A stretch of DNA of 64,000 nt from [Clostridium] fimetarium (GTDB lineage Bacteria; Bacillota; Clostridia; Lachnospirales; Lachnospiraceae), in assembly GCF_900111235.1 (NCBI RefSeq), contig NZ_FOJI01000017.1, positions 1-64,000 on the forward strand, given 5' to 3'. The notes beneath the pieces are model-generated. The model was not told the DNA's origin, made no database searches, and was given only the letters and a program-made list of their open reading frames with translations. Within the stretch, counting starts at the first letter, position 1. The number at the start of each line of letters is the position of its first letter. This document shows, piece by piece, positions 48,044 to 57,571 of this stretch. Both the position numbers and the translations under genes were made by a program.

Positions 48044-48649
48044 GTGATACATAACACTGCTAGTAATATGACAGCTGCAATGATCAAGAGAAAAATATTA
48101 ACTTCAGAAAAAAAAGAATACTATGCATATATTTTAGAAGGAATGATAGAAAAGATTATTACATATTCAATTCTAATTATGATATCAATAATTATGCATG
48201 TTACAATTCCAACACTTTTCTTTATGCTATTTTTTTTCAGCTTAAGAGAAAGGACAGGAGGTTTTCATTTCAATTCATTTTTAAAATGTTTAATAAGCAC
48301 AATCATAATATACATTTTTATGAATGCGGTATTGATTACATTCCTATTATCACATGAGTACTCTACGTACGTGGTATTGAGTATTTCAGCAGTAATAATA
48401 ATGTTTATTGGAAATGTAAATCATCCTAATTTGAATTTAGATTCAGATGAAGTTAGAGATTGTAAAAAATCTGCAAGAATCATTGTCATTGTTGAATTGT
48501 TATGTATTATGTCGGAGTTTGCATTAAGTATGAATAAAGTATGCATTATATATGAATCGTTAGCAATTATAATGTGCGCAATGTTACTGAGTGTGGCAAA
48601 AATAGCAAAACAGGAGGTAAGACAAGATGAAGGAATATGTAAAGAGTAA
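48044..48649 (+). CDS. agrB: AgrB-like autoinducer-peptide protease
   Basis: A 201-residue membrane endopeptidase that cleaves the C-terminal tail of AgrD and forms the thiolactone. The conserved RERTGGFHFNSFLKC contains the catalytic His75 and Cys82 with the family spacing of seven. Several membrane helices follow. GTG 48044 has AAGGAGGG 7 bases upstream. The gene overlaps agrD by 23 bases, which suggests translational coupling. Confidence 0.93.
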   Translation: MIHNTASNMTAAMIKRKILTSEKKEYYAYILEGMIEKIITYSILIMISIIMHVTIPTLFFMLFFFSLRERTGGFHFNSFLKCLISTIIIYIFMNAVLITFLLSHEYSTYVVLSISAVIIMFIGNVNHPNLNLDSDEVRDCKKSARIIVIVELLCIMSEFALSMNKVCIIYESLAIIMCAMLLSVAKIAKQEVRQDEGICKE

Positions 48650-48764
48650 TTTGTTGAAGGTAGTAGGTAAAGTTGTAGAAGCTAAGGCAGGCGTTAATGA
48701 TAAACAATGGCCACCATATTGTATGGGCTTTTTATATCAGCCAAAGAGACCAAGTAATAGATAA
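48627..48764 (+). CDS. agrD: AgrD-like cyclic-peptide precursor (45 residues)
   Basis: A small gene starting ATG 48627 inside the end of agrB, with CAGGAGG 9 bases upstream. The N-terminus (MKEYVKSNLLKVVGKVVEAK) is an amphipathic helix as in AgrD leaders. The core region WPPYCMGFL is followed by YQPKRPSNR. By alignment with staphylococcal AgrD, where CDFIM precedes DEPKLP, Cys32-Leu36 would form a five-residue thiolactone ring and YQPKRP would be the AgrB recognition tail. The N-terminal cleavage point cannot be read from sequence. The product is expected to be exported and sensed by the kinase at 46523. Confidence 0.88.
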   Translation: MKEYVKSNLLKVVGKVVEAKAGVNDKQWPPYCMGFLYQPKRPSNR

Positions 48765-48928
48765 CTACAACGATAGAGGGAATATGTGTATAGTTATAGA
48801 ATAGATCGTTAAATGTTTTGATATGTAATGGAAATAGTACTGTTTGTTGGAATATCTATAGGGGAATTTTCATCTAATTACTATTTAGCATTATATATGA
48901 TTCAAAGGTACAAAAAAGTTTTATATAC

Positions 48929-48960
48929 AAAAAAACAGGCATATCAATGCCTGTTTTTTT
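48929..48960. terminator. Bidirectional terminator between agrD and the DUF5692 gene
   Basis: AAAAAACAGGCAT-ATCA-ATGCCTGTTTTTTTT hairpin with A-run and T-run on either side. Confidence 0.9.
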
Positions 48961-48976
48961 TGTGTATAGCTATGTA

Positions 48977-49900
48977 TTATTCTGCAAGTTCTTTAACTTC
49001 TTGATAACATTTAAGATCTGTGTAGAGTTCGCTAGTATATGGATTACGTTTTGTCTTTACAACTTTGTAAATCATGTAAATAAATACTGCAATATTTGCG
49101 ATTAAGGCTACTAAGCTTGCGACAAAAAGTGAAGTCGTATTATGTGTTGACTTAACTGCAAATTGCGATTGATCGATGAACCATGGGAAAGTCTGTGCAA
49201 ACATGCACCAGATTGCAAGTGTCTGTGCACGATGTTGTAACCATGCCCCTTTCTGGATGAAGAAAGCTGCGAGTGTAGGTGCAAGAAGCAATGCAACGCC
49301 TGCATACCATGAATGATCAGGAATACAATTGTAAGTATATGCAAAGTTCCAAAGATCATATGCTATAATCCAGAACCAAGCCATATCAGGCCATAACATA
49401 TCTTTGCTTTTTGACTTGCCTACGCAGATTCCTAGGAAGCCTGTAATCGTAATGATATTTAAGATTCCAGCAATACCATTCATGTAATTCCAAGAACCAC
49501 TTACAGTTACCATTCCTTCAAATAATTCTTTGTTAAGATGTAATCCACCAATTTGAAAATCACGTGCTACTGCTTCGCAGATATTGATGGCTAAGATTAA
49601 TGCTGGGAAACATAAAACCCACTTTTTTTTGCTTGCGCCTTTCACATGTCTAAGAAGCCAGAAACCGATACATCCTGCTAGCGATGAATATACTTTGGCG
49701 AAATGGAACCAGTCACTTACACTTGTGCCTTTCGTCGTATGTGGCCATACAAAAAAAGTAAGAATTACTGGTAAGACCATGAAAAGTATAATTCCTCCAA
49801 TTTTATATCGCCTTCCTATTTCATTTATTGCAATTAGCGCAATAAATACTACTAGCCACATAAGCCAGTTGCTTAATGGTTGTGCCTCGAAAAAGAACAT
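48977..49900 (-). CDS. DUF5692-family polytopic membrane protein
   Basis: A 307-residue protein with about eight or nine membrane segments and many tryptophans (SDWFHFAKVYSSLAGCIGFW, WNYMNGIAGILNI, DMAWFWIIAYDLWNFAYTYNCIPDHSWYAG). It resembles the uncharacterised DUF5692 family; no catalytic or transport motif is known to me. GGAGG precedes the ATG. Its upstream region contains two copies of a 15-bp dyad and then the end of a TetR gene on the same strand, so it is probably the target of that regulator. Confidence 0.7.
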   Translation of the reverse strand: MFFFEAQPLSNWLMWLVVFIALIAINEIGRRYKIGGIILFMVLPVILTFFVWPHTTKGTSVSDWFHFAKVYSSLAGCIGFWLLRHVKGASKKKWVLCFPALILAINICEAVARDFQIGGLHLNKELFEGMVTVSGSWNYMNGIAGILNIITITGFLGICVGKSKSKDMLWPDMAWFWIIAYDLWNFAYTYNCIPDHSWYAGVALLLAPTLAAFFIQKGAWLQHRAQTLAIWCMFAQTFPWFIDQSQFAVKSTHNTTSLFVASLVALIANIAVFIYMIYKVVKTKRNPYTSELYTDLKCYQEVKELAE

Positions 49901-50016
49901 AATAACCCTCCTCTATATATAATATTTTATTTGAAATGTATTGAATAAATTTATTATCCAATATATAAATTATACATAAATTAATAAAAATCTGACATAG
50001 ACAATAAAAATATCTA

Positions 50017-50060
50017 GTCAAAACTTTTGACATATGGGATGTATTGTTAAAATTTTTGAC
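50017..50060. promoter_or_regulatory. Tandem operators for the TetR regulator
   Basis: GTCAAAA-C-TTTTGAC (50017-50031) is a perfect dyad; GTTAAAA-T-TTTTGAC (50046-50060) is a second copy with one mismatch, 29 bases on. ACATAT follows both. They lie between the TetR gene and the DUF5692 start. Confidence 0.65.
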
Positions 50061-50083
50061 ATATAGCATCATATGTATGAAAA

Positions 50084-50638
50084 CTACTCACTAAATTTTA
50101 TTAAGGCATTTTTTATGTTACCACAAATCATGATATCAATATTATTGATAATTCTTTGGGGGTCATCTTTCATTCCGTTACATATCCATTCAAGTAAAAT
50201 CCCGGCAAAAGAATATTTGTAAAAATTAGCGATGAATTTCTTATCGTGTTCATTTACTGGTAATCCCAAAGATTGTTCTTCAACAACACCAAAAAGCAGT
50301 GCATAGGAGCCTTCATATATATATTTCTCAAGATCCTCATGCTTAATAGAACGATATGTGTTAATAACAAAGGATTTGTTTTCTAGAATATATTGAAATA
50401 GTTGATAAAAACCTTGGTTCCAGGTGGCATATGTTTTCTTATCATTTATTGCTTTTTTAATTTCACTTAAATAGATCCACTCAATGAGGGCATAAATATC
50501 CTGAAAATGATAATAAAAAGTCTGGCGTTGTACTTCACAGTCGTTCGCTATATCTTTTACTGTAATATTATCAAGTGTTTTGTGAGCGAGTAAATTTTTA
50601 AGAGAGGCTGCAAGCGCTTTTTTTGTTGTTTGAGACAT
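50084..50638 (-). CDS. TetR-family regulator (DhaS-like C-terminal domain)
   Basis: A 184-residue regulator. The helix-turn-helix is in ITVKDIANDCEVQRQTFYYHFQDIYALIEW (residues about 24-55); the C-terminal part resembles the TetR_C_8 domain seen in DhaS-like proteins. It is encoded upstream of, and in the same direction as, the DUF5692 membrane protein gene, with two matching dyads in between. AGGAG precedes the ATG. No dihydroxyacetone kinase genes are nearby, so the DhaS resemblance does not give the ligand. Confidence 0.88.
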   Translation of the reverse strand: MSQTTKKALAASLKNLLAHKTLDNITVKDIANDCEVQRQTFYYHFQDIYALIEWIYLSEIKKAINDKKTYATWNQGFYQLFQYILENKSFVINTYRSIKHEDLEKYIYEGSYALLFGVVEEQSLGLPVNEHDKKFIANFYKYSFAGILLEWICNGMKDDPQRIINNIDIMICGNIKNALIKFSE

Positions 50639-50830
50639 GTTGAATTCTCCTTTGTGAGTGACTAATGAAAGTATTGTCTACTAATTATTTCCATAATAAT
50701 ATTATACTTCAAAAGATACTTACTTACTATTTAAATTTTTCAAAATTAATAGGAACATTAAAATCATCACTAATAGTTGATATTACACCCATTTTAGTGC
50801 ATACTATATACGAGATAAGCAGAACGAACG

Positions 50831-50890
50831 AAGAATTAATTAAGAGACCAATTAAGTGCTTTCATTTAATTGGTTTCTTAATTAATTCTT
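50831..50890. repeat. 25-bp-stem hairpin upstream of the M16C peptidase gene
   Basis: 50831-50855 pairs with 50866-50890 with a single G-T exception, loop GTGCTTTCAT. It lies 61 bases before the peptidase start. The rest of the 312-base gap (50639-50950) shows no gene: a 75-codon frame from 50665 has no ribosome binding site and contains the left arm. Confidence 0.8.
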
Positions 50891-50950
50891 AGTGAGGAGC
50901 AACGCGACCTCAAAAACCCTAAAATATCTATAAAGAAAGAGAGATAATAT

Positions 50951-53866
50951 ATGAGTTTGAGATTAGACAAATACGAGTTACTTGAAGAGAGAAAGTTAGA
51001 GGACTTGAATTCAACTGGGTTACTTTTAAAACATATAAAGAGTGGAGCAAGAGTAGTTGTATTATCAAATGATGATGAGAACAAAGTATTTTCAATTGGC
51101 TTTAAGACACCACCTTATAATGATACAGGATTACAGCATATAATTGAACATTCAGTTCTTTGTGGGTCAAGAAAATACCCTGTAAAAGATCCATTTGTTG
51201 AACTATGTAAGGGATCTTTGAATACATTTTTAAATGCTATGACTTATCCGGATAAAACCGTTTATCCTGTAGCTAGCTGTAATGAGGTTGATTTTAAAAA
51301 CATTATGGATGTCTATATGGATGCAGTTTTTTATCCTAATATATATACGAAGCCCGAAATATTTAAGCAGGAAGGATGGCATTATGAATTAGAGGATGCA
51401 GATTCATTGCTTGAATATAATGGCGTCGTATATAATGAGATGAAAGGTGCGTATTCTTCGCCGGATGAGGTACTATCTAATTATACATTTATATCATTGT
51501 TTCCTGATACTTGCTACAGTAAAGAATCGGGCGGAGATCCTAAGAAGATTCCACAGCTAACTTATGAGGAATTTTTGAATTATCATAAGAACTATTATCA
51601 TCCTGAAAATAGTTATATCTATCTCTATGGAAATATAGATATACAAGAACGCCTTGATTACTTGGATGAGGAGTATTTAAAGGAATTTGATAGAATCGGT
51701 ATGGATACACAGATTGGATTGCAAAAGCCATTTAACAAGATGGTGACGAAGGTTTCCGAATATGCGATTACAGAAGATGAATCATTAGATAATAATTCAT
51801 ATCTTTCTTATAATGTTGTAGTTGGTACGTCGCTCAATCCGAAGTTATATCTGGCAATGCAGATTCTTGATTATGCATTGGTTATGGCACCAGGAGCAAA
51901 GTTAAAACAGGCACTGATTGATAAAGGGATTGGAACGGATATTTATAGTTCATATGAAAGCTCTGTTTATCAACCTGTGTATTCAATCATTGCGAAGAAT
52001 GCAAATGAAGCTCAACAGCAGGAATTTATTGAAACAATCAAGGAGGTTCTTTCAGATATTGCAACAAATGGAATAGAAGAGAGAGCTATTTTAGCGGGAA
52101 TAAACTATTATGAATTTAAGTATCGTGAGGCTGATTTTGGCGCATATCCGAAAGGTCTTATGTATGGACTTCAGATGATGGATAGCTGGTTATATGACGA
52201 GTCAAAGCCATTTATTCATATAGAAGCAGGTAAGACATTTGATATGATTAAAGAAGAATCGAAACATGGCTTATTTGAAAATATTATCAAAGAGCAGTTA
52301 CTTGGAAATAATCATGCTTCTCTTATTGTGCTATTGCCTAAGAAGAACCTTACTGAAAAGATGGAAACGGCTGTTGAAGAAGAATTGCAAAAATATAAAG
52401 CACTTCTTACGGAAGAGAAAATCTCGACTATTATTAAAGATACAAAAGATCTTGAAATATATCAAGATGAGGCTTCTAGCCAGGAAGCACTTGAGACAAT
52501 TCCTATGCTAGCGATTGATGATATTAAGAAAGAAGCAGCGCCACTATATATTGATAAAAAACGAATTGCTGATATTGATGTAATTCATCACAATATGTTT
52601 ACGAATAAGATAGCATACACGTTACTTTCATTTGATTGTAAAAATGTACCTGAAGTTCTTATCCCTTATGTTGGATTATTAAGTTCAGTACTAGGTTTTA
52701 TTGATACTAAAAATTTCTCGTATGCTGAATTAGCAAATGAGATTAATATAAATAGTGGTGGAATTTCAACAAGTGCATCGATATATACGGATAGTAATGA
52801 TCTTAGTAAATATGCAATTAAATATGAAGTTAGAACTAGAACGATGTATGAAAAGGTTGATTTTGCGTTTAATATAATAAAAGAAATTTTATTTGATTCT
52901 AAATTCACAGAATATAAACGTCTAAAGGAAATTGTATCCACAGTTAAATCAAGGTTGGAAAGTTCTATGACAAATTCTGGACATTCAGTTGCTATGCTAG
53001 AAGCCATGGCGCAGTTTTCGGAAACGGGATACTATTCTAATCTGATGCGCGGCTATAAATTCTATAAACTGATGGAAATGTTAGAATCTGATTTTGATAA
53101 TTTAAAAGAGGATATATCTCATAAACTATCATCACTTGTGAAATTGATATTTAGGGCAGATAATATGCTTGTAAGTTATACGGCAAATGAAGAAGGCTAT
53201 GAGAAATTAACGCAACCTATGACACAATTTGTTTCACAGCTTGAAAAGGACATACTTGAAGTTGCCATTAGGCAGTACAAACAAGTGAATGTAAAGACCG
53301 CTTATACTTCATCTTCACAAGTCCAATATGTTGCAAGATGTGGTAACTATGTAAGTGAAGGGTTTCATTATTCGGGTGCATTAAAGGTTTTAAAGGTCAT
53401 ATTCTCATATGATTATCTTTGGATAAATGTACGTGTTAAAGGTGGTGCCTATGGATGTATGAGTGGCTTTAACCATAATGGCGATAGTTATTTCGCATCA
53501 TACCGTGACCCTAATCTTGCTAAGACAAACAAGATATATGAAGAAGCGCCAAATTATATCAGAAAATTCACTGTCAGCGACCGTGATATGGTAAAATATA
53601 TTATTGGAACAATTGGTGAGATGGATACACCTATGAATCCATCAGCAAAAGGTATGCGTTCATTTGGAGCATATGTTTCAAATGTTTCTTATGAGGATAT
53701 GCAAAAAGAACGTGACGAAGTTATCAATGCAAAACAAGAAGATATTCGAAAATTAGCAGATTTAATTGAAAGTGTCATTAAACAAAATTATTTCTGCGTC
53801 GTTGGTAATGCAAAGCAGATTAATGATGAGAAAAAGATGTTTGATATGATTCAAAACCTATTTTAA
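50951..53866 (+). CDS. M16C (presequence-protease-like) zinc metallopeptidase
   Basis: A 971-residue insulinase-family peptidase. The inverted zinc motif HIIEH is at about residues 63-67 (GLQHIIEHSVLCGS), followed by PFVELCKGSLNTFLNAMTYPDKT, and the distal Glu is expected in the VVYNEMKGAYSSP region (about 161-173). The size and order (M16N, M16C, peptidase_M16C_assoc, M16C) match PreP/CymA-type enzymes that degrade peptides in the cytoplasm. No signal peptide. GAGAG is a weak ribosome binding site. It is followed 3 bases after the stop by element E. Confidence 0.93.
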   Translation: MSLRLDKYELLEERKLEDLNSTGLLLKHIKSGARVVVLSNDDENKVFSIGFKTPPYNDTGLQHIIEHSVLCGSRKYPVKDPFVELCKGSLNTFLNAMTYPDKTVYPVASCNEVDFKNIMDVYMDAVFYPNIYTKPEIFKQEGWHYELEDADSLLEYNGVVYNEMKGAYSSPDEVLSNYTFISLFPDTCYSKESGGDPKKIPQLTYEEFLNYHKNYYHPENSYIYLYGNIDIQERLDYLDEEYLKEFDRIGMDTQIGLQKPFNKMVTKVSEYAITEDESLDNNSYLSYNVVVGTSLNPKLYLAMQILDYALVMAPGAKLKQALIDKGIGTDIYSSYESSVYQPVYSIIAKNANEAQQQEFIETIKEVLSDIATNGIEERAILAGINYYEFKYREADFGAYPKGLMYGLQMMDSWLYDESKPFIHIEAGKTFDMIKEESKHGLFENIIKEQLLGNNHASLIVLLPKKNLTEKMETAVEEELQKYKALLTEEKISTIIKDTKDLEIYQDEASSQEALETIPMLAIDDIKKEAAPLYIDKKRIADIDVIHHNMFTNKIAYTLLSFDCKNVPEVLIPYVGLLSSVLGFIDTKNFSYAELANEININSGGISTSASIYTDSNDLSKYAIKYEVRTRTMYEKVDFAFNIIKEILFDSKFTEYKRLKEIVSTVKSRLESSMTNSGHSVAMLEAMAQFSETGYYSNLMRGYKFYKLMEMLESDFDNLKEDISHKLSSLVKLIFRADNMLVSYTANEEGYEKLTQPMTQFVSQLEKDILEVAIRQYKQVNVKTAYTSSSQVQYVARCGNYVSEGFHYSGALKVLKVIFSYDYLWINVRVKGGAYGCMSGFNHNGDSYFASYRDPNLAKTNKIYEEAPNYIRKFTVSDRDMVKYIIGTIGEMDTPMNPSAKGMRSFGAYVSNVSYEDMQKERDEVINAKQEDIRKLADLIESVIKQNYFCVVGNAKQINDEKKMFDMIQNLF

Positions 53867-53868
53867 GG

Positions 53869-54032
53869 GGCAAATCATTATGCATTTTGCCTACCTTTCC
53901 TTCTCGCAGTATGTTTTTTACAAGCCTCAGGGATGATGAAAAGACTCGCTTGCGCTCATTTTTCATCTGAGTCTTGACAAAACATTAGCACTGCGTTCAG
54001 CCGGATTACGGCAAAATGCATAATGATTTGCC
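53869..54032. repeat. Long-hairpin element E, same family as element A
   Basis: Outer arms 53869-53891 and 54010-54032 are perfectly complementary over 23 bases. The 118-bp core (53892-54009) has exactly the length of the core in element A and is about 85% identical by eye, including AAGACTCGCTTGCGCTCATT at the tip. The outer arms are unrelated to those of A beyond TGCC/GGCA. It starts 3 bases after the peptidase stop. Confidence 0.9.
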
Positions 54033-54165
54033 TGGTTTTGAAAAGCCAGAGAGAAAAGCCAAAGCGAAAAGCCAAAATGCAAAGAATTAAAAAGATTACA
54101 AAAAACTAAAGATAAAATTATAACAAAAGAAAAAAGTAAAAAAATGATAAGGATATGGTGAGTGA

Positions 54166-55119
54166 ATGGATTTAAGTGAAATGTTAAAAAGTAGTGGGAT
54201 TTCTCAGGGTGATGGGGATAAGAAGAATAAAACAGGATTTGCGACCTTGATTGGTAGACCTAATGTTGGGAAATCAACACTTATGAATAGAATAATTGGA
54301 CAAAAGATTGCGATTACTTCGAATAAGCCACAGACTACTCGTAATAGAATTCAGACTGTTTTGACGGATGAAAGAGGCCAAATTATATTTGTGGATACAC
54401 CGGGTATTCATAAGGCTAAAAATAAGTTAGGTGATTATATGGTAAATGCAGCTGAAAAAACAATTAACGAAGTTGATGTTGTGCTTTGGCTTGTTGAGCC
54501 TGCTACATTTATAGGAGCAGGTGAGAAGCATATTATTGAAAAACTTGTCAGAACAAAGTCACCGGTAATACTTGTAATCAACAAAATTGATACGGTTAAA
54601 AGAGAAGATTTGTTACCAGTAATTGAGAAATATAAGAGCGTTGTGGATTTTGTGGAAATCGTTCCTATCTCTGCAGAAAAGGGTGATAATGTCGACTTGT
54701 TAGTTGAACTTGTTTTCAAATATCTTCCTTATGGTCCAATGTTTTATGACGAAGATACGATTACAGATCAGCCAATGAGACAGATTGTAGCAGAACTTAT
54801 TAGAGAAAAGGCACTTCAAGTACTTGATGAAGAAATTCCTCATGGAATTGCTGTTGTAATTGAGAGCATGAAAGACAGACCAAATGGAAAGATGACAGAT
54901 ATTGAAGCAACGATTATTTGCGAAAGAGATTCTCATAAGGGAATTGTCATAGGTAAAAATGGCGCTATGCTTAAGAAAATCGGCACAAATGCTCGTTATG
55001 AAATAGAAAAAATGCTTGGACATCAGATTAACCTTAATTTATGGGTAAAAGTTAAGAAAGAGTGGAGAGATAGCGATTTCTTGATCAAGAACTTTGGTTA
55101 TAATAAGAAGGATGAATAA
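54166..55119 (+). CDS. era: GTPase Era
   Basis: Ribosome-assembly GTPase acting on 16S rRNA. The 317-residue protein has G1 GRPNVGKST (about 31), the NKPQTTRNRIQTVLT switch, G3 DTPGIH, G4 NKID and G5 SAEKG; the C-terminal KH domain has GIVIGKNGAMLKKIG. A 20-residue N-terminal extension precedes the G domain. It is followed after 28 bases by recO, a common Firmicutes pairing. The preceding 130 bases hold short GAAAAGCC repeats (about 54038-54085). Confidence 0.97.
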   Translation: MDLSEMLKSSGISQGDGDKKNKTGFATLIGRPNVGKSTLMNRIIGQKIAITSNKPQTTRNRIQTVLTDERGQIIFVDTPGIHKAKNKLGDYMVNAAEKTINEVDVVLWLVEPATFIGAGEKHIIEKLVRTKSPVILVINKIDTVKREDLLPVIEKYKSVVDFVEIVPISAEKGDNVDLLVELVFKYLPYGPMFYDEDTITDQPMRQIVAELIREKALQVLDEEIPHGIAVVIESMKDRPNGKMTDIEATIICERDSHKGIVIGKNGAMLKKIGTNARYEIEKMLGHQINLNLWVKVKKEWRDSDFLIKNFGYNKKDE

Positions 55120-55147
55120 AACCAAAAGAGACTAGGAGGTGGTTGGC

Positions 55148-55894
55148 TTGGGGGATGTTGCTACTGTTACGGGTATGGTGCTATCGTCCATGCCAATTAG
55201 CGATTATGACAAGAGGGTAGTTCTGATTACGAAGGAACGTGGGAAAATTGCTGCATTTGCAAAAGGATCTAGACGGATGAACAGTCATCTGATGGGTGTT
55301 ACGCAACCATTTTCCTTTGGGACATTTGAACTATATGAAGGCAGGGCTACATATAATATTAAGCAGGCAAGTATTTCGAATTACTTCAGCGAGGTTACAA
55401 GCAATCTGGAGGCGGTATACTATGGATGCTATTTTGCTGAAATAGCGGATTACTTTTCAAAAGAGAACTTAGATGCAAGTGGCATGATTAACCTGCTGTA
55501 TGCAGCACTGAAGGCACTTAGTAATGATAATATACCGAATGAATTGATTCGATATGTATACGAATTAAAGGCAATGGTGTTAAATGGTGAATATCCCAAG
55601 GTTTTTCAATGTGCAAATTGTGGAAGCAAGGAAGATTTAATGATTTTTTCAATTAGTACTTTTGGTATGTACTGTAAAAACTGTAAAAATACGCCGAAGG
55701 ATGGGATTGCTATTTCTCAGTCAAGCCTGTATACGTTGCAATATATAATATCATCAAAAATCGATAAGCTATTTACATTTACGGTTAGTGAAGATGTATT
55801 GGCTGAATTAAGGATGGTTTTGGGACGATTGAGAAGCATTGTATTTGACCGCCCGATGAAGTCCCTTGAAATGCTTTTATTGGTAGCAAAATAA
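55148..55894 (+). CDS. recO: DNA repair protein RecO
   Basis: Loads RecA on SSB-coated DNA in the RecFOR pathway. The 248-residue product has the N-terminal OB fold (GMVLSSMPISDYDKRVVLITKERGK, FAKGSRR) and a C-terminal zinc site (CANCG and YCKNC). TTG 55148 is favoured: AGGAGG ends 8 bases before it, while GTG 55139 overlaps that site. Probably in the same transcript as era. Confidence 0.94.
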   Translation: MGDVATVTGMVLSSMPISDYDKRVVLITKERGKIAAFAKGSRRMNSHLMGVTQPFSFGTFELYEGRATYNIKQASISNYFSEVTSNLEAVYYGCYFAEIADYFSKENLDASGMINLLYAALKALSNDNIPNELIRYVYELKAMVLNGEYPKVFQCANCGSKEDLMIFSISTFGMYCKNCKNTPKDGIAISQSSLYTLQYIISSKIDKLFTFTVSEDVLAELRMVLGRLRSIVFDRPMKSLEMLLLVAK

Positions 55895-56079
55895 GAAATC
55901 ATTAGCAAAATGAATATTAATATAATTGATATAAAATCATGTAGAAAATAATTGCTTATATTATAATATTTTATTGTAATGATAATAAATATAAGGTACA
56001 ATATAATATAATTGTTAAAATTTATACGAAGTTATAGTATCAATAAAATGAGAAGTTTAAATAAGTGAGGTTATATACA

Positions 56080-57468
56080 ATGGAAAAAACAATGGAAAAA
56101 ATAGTGGCATTAGCCAAATCAAGAGGATTCGTATATCCAGGTTCAGAGATTTACGGAGGTCTTGCCAACACTTGGGATTATGGTAATCTTGGTGTTGAAC
56201 TTAAGAATAATGTAAAAAAAGCTTGGTGGCAGAAATTTATAATGGAAAGCCCATACAATGTTGGTGTTGATTGTGCAATTCTTATGAACCCACAAACTTG
56301 GGTTGCGTCAGGTCATATTGGTGGATTTGCAGATCCCCTTATGGATTGCAGAGAATGTCATGAAAGATTTAGAGCAGACAAAATCATAGAAGATTGGTGT
56401 GCAGAAAACAATTACGAGCTTTCAGGTTCAGTGGACTCTTGGTCACAGGATGAGATGAAGAATTTTGTAGAAGAAAAACAAATCGCATGTCCTACCTGTG
56501 GAAAGCATAACTTTACTGATATTAGACAATTTAATCTTATGTTTAAGACATTTCAGGGAGTAACGGAAGATGCGAAGAATACAGTTTACTTAAGACCTGA
56601 AACAGCACAGGGTATTTTTGTTAACTTTAAGAATGTTCAAAGAACTTCAAGAAAGAAAATACCATTTGGTATTGGACAGATTGGTAAGTCATTTAGAAAT
56701 GAGATTACACCTGGTAACTTTACATTTAGAACAAGAGAATTCGAACAAATGGAACTTGAATTCTTCTGTAAGCCAGGAACAGATATGGAATGGTTTGATT
56801 TTTGGAGAAGTTACTGTATTAACTGGCTTCAAACTCTCGGAATTAAAGAAGATGAGATGAGAGCAAGAGATCATTCAGCAGAAGAACTTAGTTTTTACAG
56901 CAATGGTACGACAGATATTGAATTCTTATTCCCATTTGGTTGGGGTGAACTTTGGGGCATCGCTAACAGAACAGATTATGACTTGAATCAGCATCAGACT
57001 GTATCTGGTCAAGATATGACATATTTTGATGATGAAGCCAAAGAAAAATATATTCCTTATGTAATTGAACCATCACTTGGTGCAGACAGAGTAACACTTG
57101 CATTTCTTTGCTCAGCCTATGACGAAGAGGTAATTGGTGAAGGCGATGTACGTACAGTGCTTCATTTCCACCCTGCTATTGCACCTGTTAAAATCGGTAT
57201 ATTTCCACTTTCTAAGAAGTTAAATGAAGGCGCTGAAAAGATATTTACTGAATTATCTAAAAAATATAATTGTGAATTTGATGATAGAGGTAATATTGGA
57301 AAGAGATATAGAAGACAGGATGAAATCGGTACACCATTTTGTATCACTTATGATTTTGATTCTGAGGTAGATGGCGCAGTTACGATACGTGACCGTGATA
57401 CTATGGAACAGGAAAGAATTAAGATACAAGATTTGAAAACTTATTTTGATCATAAATTTGAATTTTAG
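56080..57468 (+). CDS. glyS: Glycyl-tRNA synthetase, dimeric type
   Basis: Class II synthetase charging tRNA-Gly. At 462 residues it is the eukaryote-like alpha2 form rather than the GlyQ/GlyS tetramer. Marks: [22 protein letters not shown] at the N-terminus, the Cys pairs CREC and CPTCG, motif 2 [14 protein letters not shown] with [10 protein letters not shown], and motif 3 [13 protein letters not shown] 56080 (GTGAGG 10 bases upstream) is preferred over GTG 56065. The 185-base gap before it contains no recognisable T-box. Confidence 0.96.
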   Translation: MEKTMEKIVALAKSRGFVYPGSEIYGGLANTWDYGNLGVELKNNVKKAWWQKFIMESPYNVGVDCAILMNPQTWVASGHIGGFADPLMDCRECHERFRADKIIEDWCAENNYELSGSVDSWSQDEMKNFVEEKQIACPTCGKHNFTDIRQFNLMFKTFQGVTEDAKNTVYLRPETAQGIFVNFKNVQRTSRKKIPFGIGQIGKSFRNEITPGNFTFRTREFEQMELEFFCKPGTDMEWFDFWRSYCINWLQTLGIKEDEMRARDHSAEELSFYSNGTTDIEFLFPFGWGELWGIANRTDYDLNQHQTVSGQDMTYFDDEAKEKYIPYVIEPSLGADRVTLAFLCSAYDEEVIGEGDVRTVLHFHPAIAPVKIGIFPLSKKLNEGAEKIFTELSKKYNCEFDDRGNIGKRYRRQDEIGTPFCITYDFDSEVDGAVTIRDRDTMEQERIKIQDLKTYFDHKFEF

Positions 57469-57571
57469 CTTGAATTAATGTGCATAAGAGATGTTTGGCG
57501 TATATATTATAGATATAAGTCAAGCATTTCTTTAAATTTACCAGAGTAATATAGAATTGGAGTAGATTGGG

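Noticed and set aside
48829-49005. Hydrophobic small frame after agrD (MEIVLFVGISIGEF…)
   Set aside because: No ribosome binding site; it runs through the bidirectional terminator and into the antisense of the DUF5692 gene.
50665-50892. 75-codon frame upstream of the M16C gene
   Set aside because: No ribosome binding site, AT-rich composition, and its end is formed by the 25-bp hairpin.
55895-56079. T-box leader before glyS
   Set aside because: The gap is too short and AT-rich and lacks the conserved T-box sequence and terminator.
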